Origin: Nitrospirota bacterium
GTDB taxonomy: Bacteria; Nitrospirota; UBA9217
Assembly: GCA_013334545.1 (NCBI GenBank)
Contig: JAAXXJ010000223.1
Span: 1-5,388 of the forward strand
DNA: 5,388 nt
Direction: 5' to 3'
Shown: one piece after another, positions 1 through 5,082 of the stretch
How positions within the stretch are numbered: the stretch's first letter is position 1
Layout: every line of letters starts with the position of its first letter
Position numbers and translations under genes: made by a program
Notes under the pieces: model-generated
The model's database searches: none
What the model was told of the DNA's origin: nothing
What the model saw: only the letters and a program-made list of their open reading frames with translations

Positions 1-85
1 CACGGAGACACGGAGGCACAGAGGAAGACACCCAAGTGAAACATTGTCTATGAAAGATGTCCTCTGTGAACTCTGTGTCTCTGTG
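1..85. repeat. CACRGAG-family inverted repeat downstream of thiD
   Basis: The left arm has three octamers in a row: CACGGAGA (1), CACGGAGG (9) and CACAGAGG (17). The right arm, 61-85, reads on the opposite strand as CACAGAGA, CACAGAGTT, CACAGAGG. The arms match at all but two G/A positions and a GC/TTC junction. About 36 bp separate them. The G/A differences give G.U pairs in a plus-strand RNA but A-C mismatches in a minus-strand (thiD) transcript. The element may continue to the left of the window. Confidence 0.75.
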
Positions 86-109
86 GTGACGAGGCAGTTT
101 CAGTCCCAT

Positions 110-122
110 GTTCTGTCAGAAC
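110..122 (-). other. Small palindrome over the thiD stop codon
   Basis: GTTCTG-T-CAGAAC is a perfect inverted repeat centred on the first base of the stop triplet at 116-118. It is nested in a weaker outer pair, AGTTTCAGT (96-104) with ACTGAAA (121-127). No U-run follows on the minus strand, so a terminator call is weak. It could be chance or a minor stabilising stem. Confidence 0.3.
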
Positions 123-883
123 TGAAAGTACTTCAGCATGCCTTTTCCCACCGGCTTCGCCCTCTTCAACATCTTATCCACAAACCTTTTCGCCTTTTCC
201 ACAGCCTTTTCCACAGGGTATCCCTGCCCGATGAACACGGCTATGGCCGACGAAAGCACGCATCCTGTGCCGTGGAAATCGCCTTTCCGGCGCAGTGTGG
301 AGAACTCATATACCATCCAGTCGCTGTACAACGCATCCACTGCCGGCCCGGCCCCATGGCCGCCCTTGATCAGCACGTACCGGGGTCCCATGTCCAGGAG
401 CCTTCCGGCGGCGATATCTCGGTCATTGCGGGTCCTGATCCGGGTCCCTGTCAGTGCCTCGGCCTCCGGGATGTTCGGTGTGATGACAAGCGCCAGCGGG
501 AAAAGCTCCTTCTTCATTGCCCGAACCGCTTCCGGCTTAAGCAGCATCCTGCCGGAACTCGAACGGATGACCGGGTCCACGATGAGGTTCGTGATGCAAT
601 GCTCTTTCATGGATTTTGCCACGGCCCGGACCGCCCAGGGCATCAGTAGCATGCCGGTCTTCACAGCATCGGGACGGATATCGGCAAGGAGCGTATCAAG
701 TTGTTCACGGAAGGATCTCTGGCCGACTGAGTACGCGACTTTGACGCCCCTGCTGTTCTGGACCGTAAGCGCGGCCGGGACCGCCATGCCGTGGGCGCCC
801 AGAATCTGGAAGGTCTTGAGATCGACCTGGATGCCTGCCCCGCCCGATGGATCGGAGCCGGCGATGGAGAGGACTTTTATCAC
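116..883 (-). CDS. thiD: Hydroxymethylpyrimidine/phosphomethylpyrimidine kinase ThiD
   Basis: ThiD is a cytosolic ribokinase-fold enzyme that phosphorylates HMP to HMP-P and then HMP-P to HMP-PP, the form ThiE uses. The 255-residue product is close to the usual length. It opens with VLSIAGSDPSGGAGIQVDLKTF (4-25), the HMP-binding signature. Further blocks are ALTVQNSRGV (38-47), DAVKTGML (72-79), IVDPVIRSSSG (101-111, where many relatives have VAKSG), ITPNIPEAEAL (134-144), VLIKGGH (170-176) and HGTGCVLSSAIA (204-215). The last contains the anion-hole GTGC with C208. The start is GTG at 883-881, chosen because the family begins a few residues before SIAGSDPSGG and no in-frame ATG lies just upstream. 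The Shine-Dalgarno is weak, only GGTG three bases before. It is the last thi gene of the cluster, 133 bp after the peptidase gene, so it may be in the same transcript or have its own promoter. Confidence 0.96.
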   Translation of the reverse strand: MIKVLSIAGSDPSGGAGIQVDLKTFQILGAHGMAVPAALTVQNSRGVKVAYSVGQRSFREQLDTLLADIRPDAVKTGMLLMPWAVRAVAKSMKEHCITNLIVDPVIRSSSGRMLLKPEAVRAMKKELFPLALVITPNIPEAEALTGTRIRTRNDRDIAAGRLLDMGPRYVLIKGGHGAGPAVDALYSDWMVYEFSTLRRKGDFHGTGCVLSSAIAVFIGQGYPVEKAVEKAKRFVDKMLKRAKPVGKGMLKYFQF

Positions 884-903
884 ACTATCACCGAGATCAT
901 GAG

Positions 904-1004
904 GAACGGCATTAAACGCTGAAGGAACTATGATAACATATGATGATCGCAGCTATGTCGTTACATACTCTTTTTCATACGATATCAGCGTAAATCTGCG
1001 TTGA
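904..1004. repeat. CWGCGT-family repeat in the M23-thiD gap, with a decayed inverted partner
   Basis: Bases 984-1004 carry TCAGCGTAAA followed by TCTGCGTTGA, two 10-bp units matching the 4141-4161 arm except at the spacer (TAA in place of TCC). A decayed inverted partner is AACGGCATTAAACGCTGAAG (904-923), whose reverse complement contains TTCAGCGTTTAA. The TTTTTCA just upstream (972-978) also recurs, on the other strand, beside the unit in the thiE leader. The rest of this 133-bp gap is A+T-rich, and I see no convincing promoter in it. Confidence 0.6.
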
Positions 1005-1016
1005 ATGGTTTTCAGG

Positions 1017-1871
1017 TCAATCCAGCTTCAATTTGATCAGCTCCAGCGGGTCCACCTTCGCACCCTGCACGCGTACGCCCCAGTGGAGATGCGCACCCGT
1101 GGACCTGCCGGTGGAGCCCACCAGGGCGATCACATCACCCTTTCGCACCGCCTGGCCGTACTTGACCGTGGCTTTCGAGAGATGGAAGAACATGGTGTAG
1201 ATGCCCTGGCCGTGGTCCAGCACAACGCTGTTGCCGGAGTAGAACTGGTCGTCCACTAGGATGACAACGCCGTCGTTCGGCGCCTGCACCGGGTCCCCTT
1301 CGTCGGCGTTGATATCCACGCCCGAGTGAGGGTTCTTGGGGATGTTGTTGATGATCCGTCGCACGCCGAAGGGCGTGCCCAGCGCCTTCCCCGGCAGCGG
1401 ATCAATGAAGCGCCCGCTCCAGACGCGCAGGGAATCGACCGGCCAGATGGACGCCATCTTCCTTTGATCGCGCTCTGCCCGCGCCTCGTTCTCGGGCGAG
1501 AGGACCACCATGTCCTCGGGCAGGGTGAGACGCTGCACCGGATACCTCTTCTTCACGATCAACACGTCCCGGGCAAGCGGTGTTCCGTCCACGCTCAAAG
1601 CGAGCTGATAGGGCCCCGGCTCGGTGTTCAGGTCGATCCCGGTTACCGCCTTGAAGGCGCCCTTCGCCGGGTTGAAGTGGAGCTGCTTTCCCCGGAACGA
1701 GCCCTCCACCATCCCGACCGCGTTCTTCACCGTCACGACCATGAGCCCGCCGGGAACGATCTTTTTGGGGGAGATGAGGATCGAGGGCGGCGTTGCATCC
1801 GCAGCCCACGCATGCGAAGGCATGCATAACAGCACGATGACGGCCACTATATCCTTGATGAATTCCCCCAC
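1017..1871 (-). CDS. Secreted M23/LytM-family metallopeptidase
   Basis: This is a predicted exported zinc peptidase or murein endopeptidase acting on peptidoglycan cross-bridges in the periplasm. The start is GTG with AGGGG seven bases upstream. Residues 1-23 look like a signal peptide (hydrophobic DIVAVIVLLCMPSHAWA, likely cut after AWA). Residues about 28-108 form a beta-rich, Ig-like region. The M23 domain occupies about 155-284. Its metal and catalytic residues are all visible: H182 and D186 in HSGVD, H230 in MFFHL, and H261 and H263 in AHLHWG. H182, D186 and H263 fit the zinc ligands, and H230 and H261 the catalytic histidines. It should therefore be active, unlike EnvC- or NlpD-type degenerate members. 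The length suits a small periplasmic M23 protein. It lies between thiC and thiD on the same strand but has no known link to thiamine, so it is probably a cotranscribed passenger. Its exact physiological role cannot be read from the sequence. Confidence 0.93.
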   Translation of the reverse strand: MGEFIKDIVAVIVLLCMPSHAWAADATPPSILISPKKIVPGGLMVVTVKNAVGMVEGSFRGKQLHFNPAKGAFKAVTGIDLNTEPGPYQLALSVDGTPLARDVLIVKKRYPVQRLTLPEDMVVLSPENEARAERDQRKMASIWPVDSLRVWSGRFIDPLPGKALGTPFGVRRIINNIPKNPHSGVDINADEGDPVQAPNDGVVILVDDQFYSGNSVVLDHGQGIYTMFFHLSKATVKYGQAVRKGDVIALVGSTGRSTGAHLHWGVRVQGAKVDPLELIKLKLD

Positions 1872-1924
1872 GCTGGCACCCCTGCGGTGAGCTGAGCCAC
1901 TCTCGCGTCACCGAATGAACTTCG

Positions 1925-2022
1925 CCACGTAATCACGAATGTCACGCATCGACGATCAAAGGAGCATTATCCTGCTGCCCATTCGTGCCCTATGTCCCGT
2001 TCGTGCAATTCGTGTCCACGCC
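1925..2022. repeat. TTCGTG-family repeat, 9-bp period, in the thiC-M23 gap
   Basis: Four consecutive 9-mers lie at 1982 TTCGTGCCC, 1991 TATGTCCCG (degenerate), 2000 TTCGTGCAA and 2009 TTCGTGTCC. An inverted, imperfect partner at 1925-1945 contains CACGAAT (1934-1940). Its reverse complement shares GTG, ATTCGTG and ACG with 2003-2020. The element fills most of the 173-bp gap between thiC and the peptidase gene. I find no small gene or obvious terminator in the rest of the gap. Confidence 0.65.
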
Positions 2023-2044
2023 TGTTGTTATTCCTGCTTTCCGG

Positions 2045-3352
2045 TCATCGCGCCTGCTTCTTCCTTCCATCTTTCTTCAGATACTTCGACACCCCCTTCA
2101 TGGAGCAGAACTCGCCGCACATGCTGCAGACGTCGGACTCCTTGGGCAGGCTGGATTCGCGCAGCTTCCTCGCCCGATCGGGATTGATGGACAGCTCGAT
2201 CTGTCCCTTCCAGTCCAGGGCCTTCCTGCGCCGCGCCATTTCCCTGTCCCATTCCATGGCGCCCGGGACGCCCTTGGCGATGTCCGCGGCATGGGCCGCA
2301 ATGCGCGAGGCAATGACGCCATCTCGCACGTCCTCGAGGTCCGGCAGGCGCAGATGCTCCGACGGCGTGACATAGCACAGGAAGTCCGCGCCGGCTGCTC
2401 CCGCGATTGCCCCGCCTATGGCCGACGTGATATGGTCGTATCCCGGCGCAACATCGGTCACGAGCGGGCCGAGCACGTAGAACGGCGCGCCCTTGCACAG
2501 CTCTTTTTGAATTCTGATGTTCGTTTCCACCTGGTTGATCGGAACATGGCCCGGCCCCTCGATCATCACCTGCACGCCTGCTTCGTGGGCATGGTCCCGC
2601 AGCTCGCCCAGCGTGATGAGCTCCTGGATCTGCGCCCGGTCCGTGGCGTCGGCCAGACACCCCGGCCGCATGCCGTCGCCGAGCGAGAGGGTCACGTCGT
2701 ACTTCTTCGCGATCTCGAGGAGCCGATCGTACTGCTCGTACAGCGGGTTCTCGGCGTCATTGGTGATGATCCATTCGAGATGGAACGCGCCGCCGCGGCT
2801 CACCACGTCCATGATCCTGCCCTGCGTGCGAAGCCGCTCAACGCTCTCGCGGGTCACGCCGCAATGCACGGTGATGAAGTCCACGCCCTCCTCTGCCTGC
2901 TCGTCGATGACCCGGAACAGCAGGTCGGGGTCCATCTGGACGATGGACTTGCCCTGCCCCACGGTCTCGACCGCCGCCTGGTAGATGGGCACCGTGCCTA
3001 TTGCAACGGTGGACTGTTTCAGAATTTCCTTCCGGATCTCGATGATAGGCCCGCCGGTGGAGAGGTCCATGACCGCGTCCGCGCCGGCTGCGACCGCCAC
3101 CTTGAGCTTCTCGATCTCATCGGGAATGGACATGCGGTCCTTGGAGGTCCCGATGTTGGCATTGATCTTTGTCCGGAGGCCCCGGCCGACGCCGAGCGGC
3201 GTGATGTTCCGGTGCCGGTTGTTCCGGGTGATGACAATGGTCCCGTTCTCTATGCCGCCACGGATATGCTCGGAGCTTACGCTTTCAGCCCGTGCCACGG
3301 CTTCCATCTCGGGAGTGATATTGCCTTTCCTTGCTTCGATGATCTGGTTCAT
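2045..3352 (-). CDS. thiC: Phosphomethylpyrimidine synthase ThiC (short form)
   Basis: ThiC is a radical-SAM enzyme that rearranges 5-aminoimidazole ribotide into HMP-P, the pyrimidine half of thiamine. The 435-residue product starts at ATG with GAGG six bases upstream. It matches the short ThiC type and lacks the long N-terminal domain of the roughly 600-residue enzymes. Family blocks seen: RNITPLGVGRGLRTKINANIGTS (48-70), AVMDLSTGG (93-101), TVHCGVT (161-167), SRGGAF (185-190), SLGDGMRPG (223-231), MIEGPGHVP (263-271) and FLCYVTPSEHL (324-334). The iron-sulfur cysteines are C409, C412 and C416 in CSMCGEFC, spaced CX2CX3C rather than the CX2CX4C of the E. coli and Bacillus enzymes. A basic tail (KKDGRKKQAR) follows. 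The B12-lower-ligand enzyme BzaF is a paralog of similar length, but the thiG-thiE-thiC-thiD context argues for ThiC. There is no riboswitch in the 39-bp leader. Confidence 0.95.
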   Translation of the reverse strand: MNQIIEARKGNITPEMEAVARAESVSSEHIRGGIENGTIVITRNNRHRNITPLGVGRGLRTKINANIGTSKDRMSIPDEIEKLKVAVAAGADAVMDLSTGGPIIEIRKEILKQSTVAIGTVPIYQAAVETVGQGKSIVQMDPDLLFRVIDEQAEEGVDFITVHCGVTRESVERLRTQGRIMDVVSRGGAFHLEWIITNDAENPLYEQYDRLLEIAKKYDVTLSLGDGMRPGCLADATDRAQIQELITLGELRDHAHEAGVQVMIEGPGHVPINQVETNIRIQKELCKGAPFYVLGPLVTDVAPGYDHITSAIGGAIAGAAGADFLCYVTPSEHLRLPDLEDVRDGVIASRIAAHAADIAKGVPGAMEWDREMARRRKALDWKGQIELSINPDRARKLRESSLPKESDVCSMCGEFCSMKGVSKYLKKDGRKKQAR

Positions 3353-3373
3353 ACTCTACCTCGCCTCGTTGCT

Positions 3374-3399
3374 CCCGGGCAGGACCCAGTCCTACCGGG
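3374..3399 (-). other. Intercistronic hairpin spanning the thiE stop codon, before thiC
   Basis: On the minus strand CCCGGTAGGAC (3399-3389) pairs with GTCCTGCCCGGG (3385-3374) across a three-base loop. This gives 11 base pairs, including one U.G wobble, with one bulged C. The UAG of thiE is within the first arm. No U-run follows, so this is not a standard rho-independent terminator. A transcript-stabilising, processing or partly attenuating structure between thiE and thiC is more plausible. The thiC Shine-Dalgarno (GAGG, 3362-3359) lies 11 bases beyond the stem. Confidence 0.65.
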
Positions 3400-4048
3400 G
3401 AGAGCAGTCTAGACAGACAAGCCTGTTCAGAACGGTCGCCGCCTGAACGAACATTGCCGCGGCCTCTTTTATGTCAGGGGCAGCCAGAATAGCCGAAATC
3501 ATCGAAATACCGGAGGCCCCTGACACAATAACCTGCCTGAGATTCCTACTTTTTATACCACCAAGCGCAAATATTGGTATCTTAACTTCATTTTTTAGTG
3601 CTTTTATAGCATCTATTCCCACGGGAGCGCCATATTCTGATTTTGACGGGGTCTCGAATATGGGCCCGAAGGTGATGAAGTCCGCCCCGCCAGCCTCTGC
3701 TGCCCTTGCTTCTTCTAGCTTATGCGTGGACACACCGATCAGCAGCCCCTTGCCTGCGGCCTTCCTGACGGCTTCAGGAGGCATGCTCTCATGGCCGAGA
3801 TGCACTCCGTCGGCACCAACTGCCACTGCCACGTCGACGCGGTCGTTGATGAACAGCTTCGCCCCGAACTCCCGCGTGATCGTCCGCAGTTCCTGCGCCA
3901 GGGCAAGCAGCTCCCGCACCGGCAGGTCCTTCTCCCTGAGCTGAACCGCCTTCACGCCGCCCTCGAGCGCCAACCGGACAGCCTCGGGGAGCGGTTTCGT
4001 CGCGATCTTCCGGTCGGTAATGAGATACAGTCTGAAGTCAACAGCCAA
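3392..4048 (-). CDS. thiE: Thiamine-phosphate synthase ThiE
   Basis: ThiE is a cytosolic TIM-barrel enzyme that joins HMP-PP to thiazole phosphate, releasing pyrophosphate and giving thiamine phosphate. From the TTG start the product is 218 residues, normal for the family, and opens with the expected RLYLITDRK strand (residues 6-14). Other family blocks follow in order: AVQLREKDLP (pyrophosphate and metal site), NDRVDVAVAVGADGVHLG, IGVSTH, FGPIFETPSK and FALGGI with a downstream SGASGISMIS phosphate loop. I chose TTG because of the AGGAG six bases upstream. The ATG 23 codons earlier adds MRAEFFSVFHRSS-type sequence that is read through a repeat and unlike ThiE. The gene is 39 bp upstream of thiC, so the two are very likely cotranscribed. 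One oddity is that the DNA for the last third (about 3541-3660) is much richer in A+T than the rest. The stop codon lies inside a strong hairpin. Confidence 0.95.
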   Translation of the reverse strand: MAVDFRLYLITDRKIATKPLPEAVRLALEGGVKAVQLREKDLPVRELLALAQELRTITREFGAKLFINDRVDVAVAVGADGVHLGHESMPPEAVRKAAGKGLLIGVSTHKLEEARAAEAGGADFITFGPIFETPSKSEYGAPVGIDAIKALKNEVKIPIFALGGIKSRNLRQVIVSGASGISMISAILAAPDIKEAAAMFVQAATVLNRLVCLDCSPR

Positions 4049-4054
4049 GGCAAA

Positions 4055-4059
4055 CTCCT
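4055..4059 (-). promoter_or_regulatory. thiE ribosome-binding site that sets a TTG start
   Basis: AGGAG on the minus strand lies six bases upstream of TTG at 4048-4046. The first in-frame ATG (4117) would put 23 extra codons inside the inverted repeat and has no comparable Shine-Dalgarno. The site decides in favour of TTG, and it lies one base from the end of the 21-bp repeat arm. Confidence 0.8.
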
Positions 4060-4060
4060 G

Positions 4061-4161
4061 TTCAACGCAGATGGACGCTGATGATCTATGAAATACGCTG
4101 AAAAACTCTGCCCTCATCTGCTGCGTCCATCATATGCATTTCAGCGTCCATCTGCGTTGAA
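4061..4161. repeat. Perfect 21-bp inverted repeat (CWGCGT family) in the thiG-thiE gap
   Basis: Bases 4061-4081 are the exact reverse complement of 4141-4161, 21 of 21, with 59 bp between the arms. Each arm holds two degenerate 10-bp units (CAGCGTCCAT and CTGCGTTGAA as read at 4142-4161). A further unit, CTGCGTCCAT, lies at 4121-4130, and a weaker one appears inverted near 4095-4101 (ACGCTGA). The 4141-4161 arm is also flanked by ATGCATT (4134-4140) and AATGCAT (4160-4166), a 7-bp inverted pair that could form a competing smaller stem. In the transcript the second arm ends one base before the thiE Shine-Dalgarno. The same family recurs at 984-1004. It does not look like a terminator because no U-run follows the stem. 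Confidence 0.9.
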
Positions 4162-4167
4162 TGCATC

Positions 4168-4193
4168 TCTCCGTGACTCTGTGCCTCCGTGGT
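4168..4193. repeat. CACRGAG-family repeat, three exact 8-bp units, downstream of thiG
   Basis: On the plus strand three octamers follow without gaps: TCTCCGTG (4168), ACTCTGTG (4176) and CCTCCGTG (4184), then GT. Read on the minus strand this is CACGGAGG, CACAGAGT, CACGGAGA, the same unit as at 1-24. It begins about 10 bases past the thiG stop codon and abuts the CWGCGT-family element at 4061-4161. No inverted partner of the same family is visible in this gap. Confidence 0.75.
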
Positions 4194-4203
4194 AGCACGA
4201 GAA

Positions 4204-4983
4204 CTACGTTCCGATCATCCCCTCGACCGGGCTGCTGGCCGTGGCATAGAGCTTCTTCGGCATCCTGCCGGCCCTGTACGCAAGCCTTCCCGCCATAACA
4301 CCGTATTTCATGGCCTCCGCCATTCTGATCGGGTCCTTTGCCGCCGATATCGCCGTGTTCAGCAGCACGGCGTCGCAGCCCAGTTCCATGGCGATGGCGA
4401 CGTCCGAGGCCGTTCCCACGCCTGCATCCACAATGACCGGCACCTTTACGGACTCCATGATGATCCGGATATTATACGGGTTCCTGATGCCGAGGCCGGA
4501 CCCGATGGGCGCGGCTAGCGGCATGACCGCCGGACAGCCGATGTCCACAAGCTTCTTCGCCATGATAGGATCATCGCTCATGTAGGGCAGGACGATCAGC
4601 CCCTCCTTCAACAGCACCTTCGCGGCCTCGAGCGTGGCCTCGTTGTCGGGGAAGAGCGTCTTCTCGTCGCCGATCACCTCGAGCTTCACCAGCTTCGTAA
4701 TGCCCGCCTCGGCGGCCAGCATAGCGTAGCGGATGGCGTCCTTGGCCGTATAGCACCCGGCGGTGTTCGGCAGGATCTTGTACTTCTTCGGGTCGATGAA
4801 GTCGAGCAGGTTCTCCTTCGACCTGTCGATGATGTTCACGCGCCGCACCGCGACCGTGACCACATCCGTGCCCGAGGCCTCGATGGCCCGCCGGGTCTCG
4901 TCGAAGTCCTTGTACTTGCCCGTCCCGACCCAGAGCCGGGACTGGAACTCAATGCCCGCAATCACCAGTTTGTCATCAATCAT
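4204..4983 (-). CDS. thiG: Thiazole synthase ThiG
   Basis: ThiG is a cytosolic TIM-barrel enzyme. It condenses 1-deoxy-D-xylulose 5-phosphate, sulfur carried on ThiS thiocarboxylate, and dehydroglycine into the thiazole phosphate half of thiamine. The 259-residue product has the usual length and starts at ATG with a good AAGGAG. Near the N-terminus is the SRLWVGTGKY segment (residues 15-24). The family lysine that forms the Schiff base with the sugar phosphate should be K100 in LVKLEVIGD (98-106). LPNTAGCYTA (71-80), MPLAAPIGSGLGIRNP (154-169, including the glycine-rich phosphate region) and VDAGVGTASDVAIAMELGCDAVLLNTAI (185-212) are conserved ThiG blocks. The family usually sits next to thiS, but none is present here, and the upstream gene is unrelated. 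It is the first recognised thi gene in the direction of transcription, and 155 bp of repeats separate it from thiE. I see no truncation or missing motif. Confidence 0.97.
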   Translation of the reverse strand: MIDDKLVIAGIEFQSRLWVGTGKYKDFDETRRAIEASGTDVVTVAVRRVNIIDRSKENLLDFIDPKKYKILPNTAGCYTAKDAIRYAMLAAEAGITKLVKLEVIGDEKTLFPDNEATLEAAKVLLKEGLIVLPYMSDDPIMAKKLVDIGCPAVMPLAAPIGSGLGIRNPYNIRIIMESVKVPVIVDAGVGTASDVAIAMELGCDAVLLNTAISAAKDPIRMAEAMKYGVMAGRLAYRAGRMPKKLYATASSPVEGMIGT

Positions 4984-4989
4984 TTATTA

Positions 4990-4995
4990 CTCCTT
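4990..4995 (-). promoter_or_regulatory. thiG ribosome-binding site
   Basis: On the minus strand AAGGAG lies six bases upstream of the ATG at 4983-4981. It is the clearest Shine-Dalgarno in the window and fixes the thiG start. It lies between the degenerate repeat and the gene. Confidence 0.85.
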
Positions 4996-5009
4996 CATGA
5001 AAGCCCTGC

Positions 5010-5082
5010 CACCGGGATCACCGAGTGCACAGAGAACGGCGTGCAATGGCTGTCTCGCGATCTCCTCGGTGAACCTCTGTGG
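5010..5082. repeat. Degenerate CACRGAG-family inverted repeat between the unknown gene and thiG
   Basis: The left side reads as three units at a 9-bp period: CACCGGG (5010), CACCGAG (5019) and CACAGAG (5028). The right side carries the opposite orientation, CTCGGTG (5065-5071) and CTCTGTG (5075-5081). The two sides form an imperfect inverted pair around about 30 bp. The right arm ends directly against the TAG stop of the upstream gene. It is the same family as at 1-85 and 4168-4191 but more decayed. I see no T-tract that would make it a classical terminator. Confidence 0.6.

Noticed and set aside
1..85. CRISPR array or tandem satellite
   Set aside because: The units are only 7-10 bp, arranged in opposing arms, with no spacers of constant length and no cas genes.
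138..902. Plus-strand open frame opposite thiD (about 254 codons)
   Set aside because: It is a shadow of thiD, with low-complexity Ser/Ala/Thr composition and no recognisable domain.
884..1016. Sigma-70 promoter for thiD in the A+T-rich gap
   Set aside because: TATGTT- and TATCAT-like -10 candidates exist, but none has a fair -35 at 16-18 bp spacing.
1985..3412. Long plus-strand open frame opposite thiC (about 475 codons)
   Set aside because: It mirrors the high-GC codon pattern of thiC on the other strand. The product is rich in His, Arg and Asp without any domain, while the minus strand has clear ThiC motifs.
4049..4117. ATG-initiated 23-codon extension of thiE
   Set aside because: It is read through the inverted repeat, has no good Shine-Dalgarno and no ThiE similarity. 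TTG at 4048 has AGGAG six bases upstream and gives the family's normal N-terminus.
4061..4161. Rho-independent terminator between thiG and thiE
   Set aside because: The stem is perfect but the 59-base loop is large, and no U-run follows; the sequence after it is the thiE Shine-Dalgarno.
4061..4161. Insertion sequence or MITE with target-site duplication
   Set aside because: There are inverted arms but no clear direct repeats outside them and no transposase in the window. The arms are built from short tandem units also found singly.
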